From a virus, in the IMG/VR virus record IMGVR_UViG_3300021959_000103, positions 1 to 41,843 of that record: a stretch of DNA of 41,843 bases; one strand, 5' to 3'. Below are positions 6,689 through 14,705 of the stretch, in pieces; position 1 is the stretch's first letter, and each line of letters opens with the position of its first letter. The translations under genes were made by a program, and so were the position numbers. The notes under the pieces are model-generated. The model ran no database searches and was not told where the DNA came from. It worked only from the letters and a program-made list of their open reading frames with translations.

Positions 6689-8737
6689 ATGAGAATAGTA
6701 TTAGATGTTGAGAACAGCACAACAAAACGTAATGGCAAAGACCACATGGACCCGTTTGAGATTAACAATCATCTCGTCCAAGTTGGTATGGTTAATGCAG
6801 ACAACCATGATGAACTACACATTGTAAACATAGACCATGACGAAGCAAAGGATACGTCAGGCGCTGGGCATAAGCTAGTGCAGGATATATTAGACTTAAC
6901 AGAGCTTTTAATTATGCACAATGCACAGCACGATATGATGTGGCTGTGGGAGTCAGGCTTCAAATATGATGGCTTGATCTATGACACTATGTTAGCAGAG
7001 TATATACTTGATAGAGGGCAGCGCACACCACTAAGCCTAGGTGCTTGTGCTGAACGCAGAAACCTAGAGGTACAGAAAGATGATACACTTAAAAGATATT
7101 TTAAAGAAGGATACACAACAAATGAAATACCGTTGGACGAGCTTACCTTTTATCTTAGGTGTGACCTGCTCTCTACTAGCTGGTTGTTCCACAGTATCGA
7201 AGCTGACTATGCCAAGCCCGAATCCACAGGTCTCAAAGTCATTAGAGATACAACCTTTACCACCTGTAAAACCCTCACCCGAATGTATATGTCAGGGATC
7301 AGGGTGGATAGATCAGCCCTTGAAGAAGTAAGAGTAGAGTTTGAACAAGAGAAGGCAGAGATTGAAGACAGGATGCAGAAGAAGATACGTAAGCTTATGG
7401 GTGATACACCTATAAACCTTAACAGTCCTGAGCAAATGTCACAGGTTGTATTCTCGCTGCGCATGAATAACAAAAAGGAATGGGCAGATTTGTTTGAGTT
7501 CACGTCTACAGTGGATGAATATAAGGATGCTGTTAGGGCAAACTCTACGCCTGTATACAGAACAAAAGCATTTACATGCCCAACCTGTGAGGGTGTAGGC
7601 AAAACATATAAACTAAAGAAGGATGGCACAAAGTATGCTAGACCTAACAAGTGTAAAGACTGTGACACGCGAGGCTTTCAACTACAAGAAACAAAACAGA
7701 TTGCAGGTCTAAGGTTTACTGCGCCTAATAAGAAATGGATTAGTGCCAATGGTTTTAGTACAGGTAAGGATAACCTAGATGTACTTGCGGCTACTGCCAG
7801 AAGTAATAACATGGAAGAGGCAGAGGCATTTCTTACAGATCAGAAACGTCTGTCTGCTATCAGTAGCTACCTGAGTTCTTTTGTTGAGGGTATATCAAAT
7901 TACACTAAGCATGATGGCTTCTTACATGTAGGCTTAACACAACACATAACAGCTACTGGACGTTTCAGTGGACGTAACCCTAACATGCAGAACATGCCTC
8001 GTGGTGGTACGTTTCCTGTTAAGAAAGTCTTTGTTTCACGGTGGGAAAATGGAAAGATAATGGAAGCTGACTTTGCTCAACTTGAGTTTAGAGTTGCTGC
8101 GTTTCTTGCTCAAGATGAAAAGGCTATGAAAGAAATTAGCACAGGCTTTGATGTGCACAGTTACACAGCAAAAGTTATAACAGATGCAGGTCAGAAAACC
8201 TCAAGGACCTCAGCTAAGGCACATACATTTGCGCCCCTCTTCGGGGCTACAGGATATGGTAGATCTAAGGCTGAAGCCGCTTACTACAAACATTTTATTG
8301 AGAAGTATGAGGGTATTGCTGCATGGCATAAGGAGTTAGGTGACGAGGCATTACGCTTATTGAAGATCACTAATAAGTCAGGGCGACAGTATGCTTTCCC
8401 TAATGTAAGACGCAGAGACAACGGTATGCCAAGTCACTTCACAATGATTAAGAACTACCCAGTACAAGGGTTTGCTACAGGTGATATAGTACCTATTGTG
8501 TTGAACGAGCTTCACGAATTGTTACAACCATACAATTCTGTAGTGGTTAATTCAGTACACGATAGTATGGTAGTTGACATACACCCTGACGAAGAAAAAC
8601 AAGTCATTGATATTATTGAATATCTTAACGACAACATCAATGATCTTGTAGAGAAAACATATAATGTGGTGATGAATGTACCATTACTACTTGAAGCAAA
8701 AATCGGATCAAACTGGCTTGACACAGTTGACGTATAA
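6689..8737 (+). CDS. DNA polymerase, family A, with DnaJ-like zinc knuckle
   Basis: The 682-residue protein has an N-terminal 3'-5' exonuclease domain (Asp6 and Glu8 in LDVEN; HNAQHD; FYLRCD). A zinc knuckle follows at 297-329 (Cys297, Cys300, Cys322, Cys325 in a CxxCxGxG...CxxCxxxG pattern). The palm has motif A Asp461 (EADFAQLEFR), motif B Lys510 (SAKAHTF) and motif C His624-Asp625 (VHDS). The residue equivalent to E. coli 762 is Phe514, and the conserved Tyr766 position is Phe518. The DnaJ-like insert is, from memory, typical of HMO-2011-type phages. The gene lies between helicase and recombination genes. A second frame is embedded at 7122-7331. Confidence 0.93.
   Translation: MRIVLDVENSTTKRNGKDHMDPFEINNHLVQVGMVNADNHDELHIVNIDHDEAKDTSGAGHKLVQDILDLTELLIMHNAQHDMMWLWESGFKYDGLIYDTMLAEYILDRGQRTPLSLGACAERRNLEVQKDDTLKRYFKEGYTTNEIPLDELTFYLRCDLLSTSWLFHSIEADYAKPESTGLKVIRDTTFTTCKTLTRMYMSGIRVDRSALEEVRVEFEQEKAEIEDRMQKKIRKLMGDTPINLNSPEQMSQVVFSLRMNNKKEWADLFEFTSTVDEYKDAVRANSTPVYRTKAFTCPTCEGVGKTYKLKKDGTKYARPNKCKDCDTRGFQLQETKQIAGLRFTAPNKKWISANGFSTGKDNLDVLAATARSNNMEEAEAFLTDQKRLSAISSYLSSFVEGISNYTKHDGFLHVGLTQHITATGRFSGRNPNMQNMPRGGTFPVKKVFVSRWENGKIMEADFAQLEFRVAAFLAQDEKAMKEISTGFDVHSYTAKVITDAGQKTSRTSAKAHTFAPLFGATGYGRSKAEAAYYKHFIEKYEGIAAWHKELGDEALRLLKITNKSGRQYAFPNVRRRDNGMPSHFTMIKNYPVQGFATGDIVPIVLNELHELLQPYNSVVVNSVHDSMVVDIHPDEEKQVIDIIEYLNDNINDLVEKTYNVVMNVPLLLEAKIGSNWLDTVDV
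7122..7331 (+). CDS. possible embedded lipoprotein, Rz1-like outer-membrane spanin
   Basis: A 69-codon frame lies wholly inside the DNA polymerase gene in its +1 frame. It starts at ATG 7122 with AGAAGGA (7105-7111) 10 bases upstream. Residues 2-5 (KYRW) are basic, 6-18 hydrophobic, and 19-22 are a perfect lipobox (LAGC) followed by Ser, which would direct an outer-membrane location. The mature 48 residues hold nine prolines (MPSPNPQ, LPPVKPSP), as in Rz1-type spanins, and two more cysteines (CIC). Rz1 genes are often embedded out of frame, but normally in Rz and not in a polymerase. No partner inner-membrane spanin was recognised. It could be a chance frame. Confidence 0.4.
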   Translation: MKYRWTSLPFILGVTCSLLAGCSTVSKLTMPSPNPQVSKSLEIQPLPPVKPSPECICQGSGWIDQPLKK

Positions 8738-8779
8738 TGTATAACTAGGAACTCTTTGAATCTATAGAAAGGTATAGAA

Positions 8780-9658
8780 ATGAGCAATGAACTATCAATC
8801 GCAAATGAACGCGGTCAATCAATGGCAGAACTTATGGGCGTGTCAGCGTCTAGCGGAGATGCAACACCATCCATATCACGTATGGGTATGCTGCACTCAC
8901 CCCTAATGGGTGAACTAGAGGTAGCAGGTAAGTCAATCAAGACTGAGGTAGTACCAGTAGGTGCATTCATCCTCAATCGTGGTGACGAAAAGGTCTACAG
9001 TAATGGGGTCACTATGCGTATCTTCGCCCAGCGCCAACAGTGGCAACGTTGGAACAGTGAAACAGAAGAGATGGAGAAGTCTGTCTTAGCTAACTCACTC
9101 AATGGTGATATGAAGGACAGCATAGGTGGCTTCAACTTGGGTAGACCGTCAGGTTGGATCGAAGACTTCCAAGCTTTAGATGATGCTACTAAGCAAATCA
9201 TCCGTAGTGTTAAGCGTGTCAACGTCTACTATGGTACAGTAACACTTGATGATCCTATCAATGAGAAGGGTGAACCTATTGATAAGGCTTCTTATAAAGA
9301 CGTACCATTTGTAATGGACGTTAAGAACCGAGACTCACTCAAGAGTATCAATGGTGTGTTGAGTGTACTCAAGCGCAAGAACTTACTACCTATCATGTCT
9401 ACTGTTAAGTTTATGGGTGTAGAAGATAGCATCCCAACAGGTGCTAAGTTTGGTAAGATCAAAGCAGCATCAGGCGATAGGGTTGATCTTGCTGAGGGTG
9501 ACAATGAGATGTTAAAAGATTTCATTGAGCTTATTGAATACAGCAATGGTAAGATCTTAGACTTATACCATGAGAGGTTTGATAAAGCTATGTCTGAGGA
9601 TGATGAGTCTGTAGTGTCTGACATTATCAACAATGACTTTGTTGAGGTAGGCCAATGA
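8780..9658 (+). CDS. unknown replication-module protein, 292 aa (possible ssDNA-binding protein)
   Basis: No family is recognised with certainty. The protein is soluble and acidic at its C-terminus (SEDDESVVSDIINNDFVEVGQ), with a central part rich in strands and aromatic residues (MRIFAQRQQWQRW). An acidic C-terminal tail and a position between DNA polymerase and a RecB-like exonuclease are what one sees for phage ssDNA-binding proteins such as T7 gp2.5. This function is inference. AAAGG lies before the start, and the 3' end overlaps the exonuclease gene by 4 bases. Confidence 0.75.
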   Translation: MSNELSIANERGQSMAELMGVSASSGDATPSISRMGMLHSPLMGELEVAGKSIKTEVVPVGAFILNRGDEKVYSNGVTMRIFAQRQQWQRWNSETEEMEKSVLANSLNGDMKDSIGGFNLGRPSGWIEDFQALDDATKQIIRSVKRVNVYYGTVTLDDPINEKGEPIDKASYKDVPFVMDVKNRDSLKSINGVLSVLKRKNLLPIMSTVKFMGVEDSIPTGAKFGKIKAASGDRVDLAEGDNEMLKDFIELIEYSNGKILDLYHERFDKAMSEDDESVVSDIINNDFVEVGQ

Positions 9659-10521
9659 ATCACCCAGCAGAATTAGCAATCTACAGTTTTCTGCAGAAGG
9701 CTTTGGCTGGTGAAGCAAACATGACAGAGGCGGTAACCAAGCAGGTTGCCGCTGATGTTGAGGCGGCGTTGAACAAACAGTTTAACTCACCTCCGCGTGG
9801 CGACTTCCGCTTACGTATGTCTAACATTGGTAAAGCACCCTGTCAGCTGTGGTTTGAAAAGAATGATCCAGAAGATCGTAGACCTTTCCCACCGCACTTC
9901 TTAATGAACATGATCCTTGGTGATATAGTTGAGGCTGTGTTCAAGGGGTTACTACGTGCAGTAAACCAAGACTTTAAAGATAATGAGATTGTCACACTCA
10001 AGCTACCCAATGGTCAAGAGATCAAGGGTGAGTACGACATGGAGATGGATGGAAAGATTGACGATGTTAAGTCTGCATCCCCTTGGTCATACACTAATAA
10101 GTTTGAAAGCTTTGATACACTCAACAACAAGGATAGCTTCGGCTATGTATCACAGCTTGTAGGCTACGCAGAAGCCGCTGGAAAGGACGTAGGTGGTTGG
10201 TGGGTAGTCAACAAAGGCAACGGTGAGTTTAAGTATGTAGACGCATCTGAGGTGGACAAAGAAGCTGTCATAGATAGCATTCAATCTACTGTGGATTACA
10301 TTGAGAGTGATGCACCCTTCAAGCGTTGCTACGAAGCAGTACCTGAGACTTACTTCAAGAAGCCTAGTGGTAACTTAGTACTGGATAAAAATACTTGTGG
10401 CTGGTGTGACTTCAAACATAAGTGTTGGGACTTAAACGAACAACCCTCTCGTGTATACAAGGGTAAGAAAGAACCACCTATGGTAGAGTATGTACACATA
10501 GGAGATGGGCGTGGTTCGTAA
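9655..10521 (+). CDS. Cas4/RecB-like PD-(D/E)XK exonuclease, 288 aa
   Basis: Visible features are Cys63 (KAPCQLW), a probable active-site Glu93, Asp136/Asp137 and Lys139 (GKIDDVKS), the QxxxY motif (Gln167 to Tyr171), and a C-terminal cluster Cys248, Cys251 and Cys257. This arrangement of four cysteines around a nuclease core is that of Cas4/AddB nucleases with an iron-sulfur cluster. In phages such proteins degrade DNA ends during replication or recombination (the T7 gp6 role). It is coupled by ATGA to the 292-residue upstream gene and overlaps the resolvase by 17 bases. Confidence 0.85.
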   Translation: MNHPAELAIYSFLQKALAGEANMTEAVTKQVAADVEAALNKQFNSPPRGDFRLRMSNIGKAPCQLWFEKNDPEDRRPFPPHFLMNMILGDIVEAVFKGLLRAVNQDFKDNEIVTLKLPNGQEIKGEYDMEMDGKIDDVKSASPWSYTNKFESFDTLNNKDSFGYVSQLVGYAEAAGKDVGGWWVVNKGNGEFKYVDASEVDKEAVIDSIQSTVDYIESDAPFKRCYEAVPETYFKKPSGNLVLDKNTCGWCDFKHKCWDLNEQPSRVYKGKKEPPMVEYVHIGDGRGS

Positions 10522-10939
10522 ACACAATAGAAGAAACTACCGTAGTGGCCTTGAACTAGAGGCCGCTACATTCTTAGAGACACGACAAAAGATTGTATCC
10601 TATGAAAAGCTAAAGATAGAGTGGGAAGATTTAAAGTATCGCACCTATACACCAGACTTCGAATTGGACAATGGTATTATAATCGAGACGAAAGGGTTAT
10701 TCAGTGCTGGAGATCGCCGCAAGCATATAGAAGTACAGAGGCAACACCCTAAACTAGATATACGTTTTGTATTTAGTAACGCAAATGCTAAACTATATAA
10801 GGGTGCTAAGAGTAGGTACTGTGATTGGTGTGAGAAGAATGGTTTCAAGTGGGCGCACCGAGTCATACCTGAAGGTTGGCTAATAGAAAAAGGTAAGCGT
10901 ATGAAGGAACAACGTGTTAAAGTAAAGAGGAGACTATGA
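10505..10939 (+). CDS. T7 gp3-like endonuclease I (Holliday junction resolvase), 144 aa
   Basis: The sequence aligns well with T7 endonuclease I as I recall it: YRSGLE, YTPDF, then IIETKGLFSAGDRRKH, and the C-terminal KLYKGAKSRYCDWCEKNG. The catalytic residues Glu17, Asp51, Glu61 and Lys63 match T7 Glu20, Asp55, Glu65 and Lys67 with nearly the same spacing. It cleaves four-way junctions and branched DNA before packaging. It follows the exonuclease gene and is coupled to the next gene (ATGA). Confidence 0.92.
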   Translation: MGVVRKHNRRNYRSGLELEAATFLETRQKIVSYEKLKIEWEDLKYRTYTPDFELDNGIIIETKGLFSAGDRRKHIEVQRQHPKLDIRFVFSNANAKLYKGAKSRYCDWCEKNGFKWAHRVIPEGWLIEKGKRMKEQRVKVKRRL

Positions 10940-11286
10940 TGGGTTATGAAGTAAAGCCTGGCGACATCGCTATTATACTACACCCTATCATGGACGAGGG
11001 TGAGTGGACAGGTCACATTAAGACAGGTCTAGTATTTGGTGAGGCTGAGTCACACGAAGGTATGAAGGCAGCACTAGAGGAAGCTCTTACTATGGCAGCA
11101 GCACAGTCGTTCTTAGATTTATACCCTGATGCATGGGATGATTTTGTAGAACTACGAGGCGATCTGATGAAGGAGATGTTCCCAGAACAATATGAAGAAG
11201 CTGTAAAACAAACAGACACTGGGTATAAGGTAGACGATAATGTTATCCTACTTAACAGATGGACGAAGACAAAGGGTAATGCATGA
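10936..11286 (+). CDS. hypothetical protein, 116 aa
   Basis: The protein has a strand-rich N-terminus (EVKPGDIAIILHPIMDEGEWTGHIKTGLVFG), then a long amphipathic helix (MKAALEEALTMAAAQSF). I recognise no family name, though small proteins of this plan are frequent in phage replication modules. It starts by ATGA overlap with the resolvase, with GAGGAG upstream, and overlaps the next small gene by 4 bases. Confidence 0.7.
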   Translation: MMGYEVKPGDIAIILHPIMDEGEWTGHIKTGLVFGEAESHEGMKAALEEALTMAAAQSFLDLYPDAWDDFVELRGDLMKEMFPEQYEEAVKQTDTGYKVDDNVILLNRWTKTKGNA

Positions 11287-11450
11287 AAAAGTTTAACGTT
11301 AGCTTTGTAGCAAAGGTAGATGATACTAATAATTTATTATCTTCTAGTAAGGATAGCCATGAAAAAGATGTACACGATCTGATAACAGATGTTATATATG
11401 ATGTGGACGATATGAATATAGAAAATTTAAACGTGAAGGAGAGAAAATGA
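11283..11450 (+). CDS. small hypothetical protein, 55 aa
   Basis: The frame starts at ATG 11283 (ATGA overlap) and ends at a TGA at 11448-11450 that overlaps the MazG-like start. The protein is acidic: MKKFNVSFVAKVDD, then HDLITDVIYDVDDMNIENL. This is a beta-helix-beta pattern seen in several tiny phage proteins of unknown role. It fills the space between its neighbours exactly. Confidence 0.6.
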   Translation: MKKFNVSFVAKVDDTNNLLSSSKDSHEKDVHDLITDVIYDVDDMNIENLNVKERK

Positions 11451-11761
11451 ATAGCTTTAGAGAGTATCAGATTAAGGCAGTTAGCTTTGCTATATACCCT
11501 GCAACACACAAGGTTTTGTACCCAACGCTAGGTTTATGTGGAGAGACAGGAGAGATAGCCGAGAAGGTTAAGAAACAAGTACGTGATAATAATTTTAACA
11601 GACATGAAGTAGCTAAGGAGCTAGGAGATGTACTCTGGTATTTGGCTAATTTGGCTAATGATATAGGGTATAACCTAGATGAGATAGCAAACATTAATAT
11701 TGAGAAGCTTTCATCACGTAAGGAACGAAACAAAATACAAGGATCAGGAGACAATAGATGA
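11447..11761 (+). CDS. mazG: MazG-like nucleotide pyrophosphohydrolase, 104 aa
   Basis: The MazG fold signature is present: GLCGETGEIAEKVKK (the ExxE metal motif), then ELGDVLWYLANLAND (the ExxD motif). The enzyme hydrolyses nucleoside triphosphates. In phages it is thought either to clean nucleotide pools or to affect (p)ppGpp signalling, and the substrate cannot be read from the sequence. GAAGGAGAG lies before the start. It is coupled to the ribonucleotide reductase by a 4-base ATGA overlap, which supports a role in dNTP supply. Confidence 0.88.
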   Translation: MNSFREYQIKAVSFAIYPATHKVLYPTLGLCGETGEIAEKVKKQVRDNNFNRHEVAKELGDVLWYLANLANDIGYNLDEIANINIEKLSSRKERNKIQGSGDNR

Positions 11762-13677
11762 GTAACCAATTACCAACAGACTATCAGGCGTTCATTCACA
11801 AGTCACGCTATGCCAAATACTTTGATGGCAAAGGACGTGAGTCTTGGGGAGAGACAGTAGAACGTTACATGGACAATGTAGTTCGTAAGGCGCTGGGTAA
11901 TGAAGTAGATAGAATTATAAATAACAATGAGGTGTATGATCTAGAACAGGCTATACTTGGTCAAGAGATTATGCCTAGTATGAGAGCTATGATGACAGCT
12001 GGTCCTGCCTTGGATCGAGACAATACAGCTGGATATAACTGTAGTTACTTACCAGTAGATGATCCTAAATCTTTTGATGAGGCTATGTATATACTACTCT
12101 GTGGTACTGGTGTTGGCTTCTCTGTTGAGAGACAGTTCATAAAGAAGCTACCAGAGATACCTGAGTTGTTTGATAGTGAGTCTACTGTGGTTGTTAAGGA
12201 TAGCAAAGAGGGCTGGGCTAAAGGATTCCGTCAGGTTCTAGCACTACTATGGGCTGGTGAGATACCTAAGTGGGATGTATCTCAGGTTAGACCTGCAGGT
12301 GCTAGACTTAAAACGTTTGGTGGTAGAGCATCAGGACCAGCGCCGTTAGTAGAACTGTTTAACTTCGCTGTAGCTACCTTCAAGGCAGCACAAGGTCGTA
12401 AGCTTAGCTCTATGGAGTGTCACGACCTTATGTGTTTTATAGGTCAGATAGTTGTTGTAGGTGGAGTACGCCGTAGTGCTATGATTTCATTGAGTAATTT
12501 ATCTGATGATAGGATGCGTCACGCTAAGTCAGGGCAGTGGTGGGAAACTGCAGGGCATAGAGCATTGGCTAACAACTCAGTAGCATATAGTGAGAAGCCA
12601 GATATGGAAACATTCATGCGTGAGTGGTTGTCTCTGGTTGAGTCTAAGTCTGGTGAGCGTGGTATCTTTAACCGAGAAGCATCTAAGAAACAAGCGGCTA
12701 AGTTTGGAAGACGTGACCCTAACTATGAGTTCGGAACTAATCCTTGCAGCGAAATAATTTTACGCCCGTATCAGTTCTGTAACTTAACAGAATGTGTGGT
12801 AAGAGCTACCGATACACTAGAGGATCTGGAGCGTAAGGTTAAGCTTGCTACTATCTTAGGTACAATACAATCTACTATGATTAAGTTTCCTTACCTACGT
12901 AAAGTATGGCAGAACAATACAGCAGAAGAGAGGTTGCTTGGTGTATCTATGACAGGTATCATGGACAACCCATTAATGACACAGAAGAATAGAGGTCTGA
13001 AGAAAACACTAGAGCACCTGCGTTCTGTCGCTGTATCTACTAATGCTGAGTGGGCTAATCTATTAGGTATACCTGCTAGTACTTCTATCAGCTGCGTAAA
13101 ACCTAGTGGAACGGTTTCACAGCTTGTAGATAGCGCCAGTGGAATCCATGCGAGACACAGCCCCTACTATATTCGTACTGTAAGAGGTGACAATAAAGAT
13201 CCGCTAACACAGTTTATGATTGACAGAGGTATACCTAACGAGCCTTGTGTTATGAAGCCTGACTCTACAGTTGTGTTTAGCTTCCCAGTTAAGTCACCTG
13301 AGAAGTCAGTGACACGTAACGATATGTCTGCTGTCGAGCAGTTAGAGTTATGGTTAGCTTATCAACGTCACTGGTGTGAGCATAAGCCTTCAGTTACTAT
13401 AACAGTACGTGATGAAGAGTGGATGGATGTAGGTGCATTTGTGTATGAATACTTTGATGAGATGTCAGGTGTGTCATTTTTACCACACTCAGATCACTCA
13501 TACCAGCAAGCACCTTACCAAGAGATAAATAAGAAAGCATACAAAGCATTACTAGCAGAGATGCCTACAAGTATTGATTGGTCAGAGCTATCAGATTATG
13601 AGAGTGAAGATAACACAGTGTCTATGCAAACAATGGCTTGCTCTGGAGACTCTTGTGAAATTGTGGATCTGGTGTAA
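11758..13677 (+). CDS. nrdJ: class II (B12-dependent) ribonucleotide reductase, 639 aa
   Basis: This is an adenosylcobalamin-dependent ribonucleoside triphosphate reductase of the monomeric Lactobacillus type. Cys330 (NPCSE) is the radical cysteine with Glu332 beside it. Cys95 (NCSY) and Cys341 (QFCNL) form the reducible pair, with the same 11-residue spacing from the radical Cys as in L. leichmannii. Cys628 and Cys633 near the C-terminus (CSGDSC) fit the shuttle pair. It is shorter than the 739-residue model enzyme. It makes dNTPs, depends on host B12, and is followed at once by glutaredoxin. Confidence 0.93.
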   Translation: MSNQLPTDYQAFIHKSRYAKYFDGKGRESWGETVERYMDNVVRKALGNEVDRIINNNEVYDLEQAILGQEIMPSMRAMMTAGPALDRDNTAGYNCSYLPVDDPKSFDEAMYILLCGTGVGFSVERQFIKKLPEIPELFDSESTVVVKDSKEGWAKGFRQVLALLWAGEIPKWDVSQVRPAGARLKTFGGRASGPAPLVELFNFAVATFKAAQGRKLSSMECHDLMCFIGQIVVVGGVRRSAMISLSNLSDDRMRHAKSGQWWETAGHRALANNSVAYSEKPDMETFMREWLSLVESKSGERGIFNREASKKQAAKFGRRDPNYEFGTNPCSEIILRPYQFCNLTECVVRATDTLEDLERKVKLATILGTIQSTMIKFPYLRKVWQNNTAEERLLGVSMTGIMDNPLMTQKNRGLKKTLEHLRSVAVSTNAEWANLLGIPASTSISCVKPSGTVSQLVDSASGIHARHSPYYIRTVRGDNKDPLTQFMIDRGIPNEPCVMKPDSTVVFSFPVKSPEKSVTRNDMSAVEQLELWLAYQRHWCEHKPSVTITVRDEEWMDVGAFVYEYFDEMSGVSFLPHSDHSYQQAPYQEINKKAYKALLAEMPTSIDWSELSDYESEDNTVSMQTMACSGDSCEIVDLV

Positions 13678-13680
13678 GTT

Positions 13681-13908
13681 ATGTATATAGTATTAGGAAA
13701 AAGTAATTGTGAGTTCTGTAACAAAGCAAAGAGCTTACTAGAGGAGAAAGGCATAGCGTTTATGCCTTACTCTGTTGATACAGTTAGTAGTAGGTGGTTG
13801 TTAACACTGATGTTACAGGCAGGTATGACTACTGTACCCCAGATATGGGATAATGAAGGTCACCATGTTGGTGATTATAACAAACTAAAGGAACGGATAA
13901 ATGGTTGA
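13681..13908 (+). CDS. glutaredoxin, 75 aa
   Basis: The thioredoxin-fold redox motif CEFC lies at residues 10-13, followed by a helix (NKAKSLLEEKG), the cis-Pro TTVPQIW and the glutathione-site segment HHVGDYNKL. It probably supplies electrons to the reductase encoded just upstream (3-base gap). The length is typical of phage glutaredoxins. Confidence 0.92.
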   Translation: MYIVLGKSNCEFCNKAKSLLEEKGIAFMPYSVDTVSSRWLLTLMLQAGMTTVPQIWDNEGHHVGDYNKLKERING

Positions 13909-14053
13909 AGTATTAGTAATGTTTTTCGTAGGTATCGCAGCGGTTGAAGTAGCTGGTGATATAGGTAGTACAACATATAATTATGTAGAGCCTAAGGTAA
14001 CACAAGGGGTAGACTATGTAAAAGATAAATTCGAAGGGGAAGAGGACGAATAG
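13901..14053 (+). CDS. small protein with N-terminal hydrophobic segment, 50 aa
   Basis: The 50-codon frame from ATG 13901 overlaps the glutaredoxin stop by 8 bases and ends at TAG 14051-14053. Residues 2-18 (VEVLVMFFVGIAAVEVA) are hydrophobic, and the rest is charged and acidic (KDKFEGEEDE). This resembles a small signal-anchored membrane protein. The function is unknown. Confidence 0.6.
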   Translation: MVEVLVMFFVGIAAVEVAGDIGSTTYNYVEPKVTQGVDYVKDKFEGEEDE

Positions 14054-14253
14054 TGTACGTCCTTGTACTGATAGCATATATGATAGGTGAGGAGCCAACA
14101 ATAAAAGCCTCACCTGTCCTGTATGAATCATATGAGAGTTGCATTGATGGTGCGGCACGTGCTATGACAGACGTATATAGGTATTTACCGAAAGAGATTA
14201 AACAAAAGGTTTATATATTACCTATGTGTAACGCTTTACCAGAGGACTTATGA
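14053..14253 (+). CDS. small probable exported protein with GTG start, 66 aa
   Basis: The GTG start overlaps the previous TAG by one base (TAGTG). The short hydrophobic N-terminus (VYVLVLIAYMIG) is followed by a polar part with two cysteines (SYESCIDGA, LPMCNALPED), which suggests a periplasmic domain with a disulfide. Such small proteins recur in marine phages, but no role is known. It overlaps the endonuclease start by 4 bases (ATGA). An earlier ATG is not available. Confidence 0.6.
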   Translation: MYVLVLIAYMIGEEPTIKASPVLYESYESCIDGAARAMTDVYRYLPKEIKQKVYILPMCNALPEDL

Positions 14254-14705
14254 TGCAACTAAAGTTTGACTTGTTTGAGAATATAGAAGAGAAAGATCCA
14301 GAAGATGTTAGGTATAAAAAATGCACAGCCTGTAAAGAAGTACTACCTGAGACAAGGGAATACTTTCACGTAGCTGCTCGTCATCTATCACAAAAGGGTA
14401 TTATCAAAGAACACTTACATAATAAATGCCGCCCTTGTGGAAGTAAAGCTTTTGGTATGCAGTATTATCTGGGCAAGATACACGGGCATAAAGCCTTTGG
14501 TACTTGTGCTTGCTGTGGTGTAGATTCTAAAGAACTCAAAGGTCAGAAGCTACACTTAGATCACTGCCATCAAACAGAAGCATATAGAGGGCATCTCTGT
14601 AGTAGCTGTAATCGTGGCATAGGTTTACTAGGTGATGATATTGAAGGCGTACAACAAGCAGTAAATTATCTAAAGAAAGTAGAACTAAAGAATGAAGAAG
14701 ATTGA
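14250..14705 (+). CDS. endonuclease VII-like HNH nuclease, 151 aa
   Basis: An N-terminal zinc module (KKCTACKEVLP, CRPCGSKA) is followed by CACCGVDSKE, LHLDHCHQTEAYRGHLCSSCNRGIGLLGDD. This is the His-Me finger signature of recombination endonuclease VII (T4 gp49 type). It would cleave branched DNA or act as a homing nuclease. Together with the gp3-like resolvase, the phage would have two junction-type nucleases. GAGGA precedes the double ATG at 14250/14253. Confidence 0.87.
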   Translation: MMQLKFDLFENIEEKDPEDVRYKKCTACKEVLPETREYFHVAARHLSQKGIIKEHLHNKCRPCGSKAFGMQYYLGKIHGHKAFGTCACCGVDSKELKGQKLHLDHCHQTEAYRGHLCSSCNRGIGLLGDDIEGVQQAVNYLKKVELKNEED

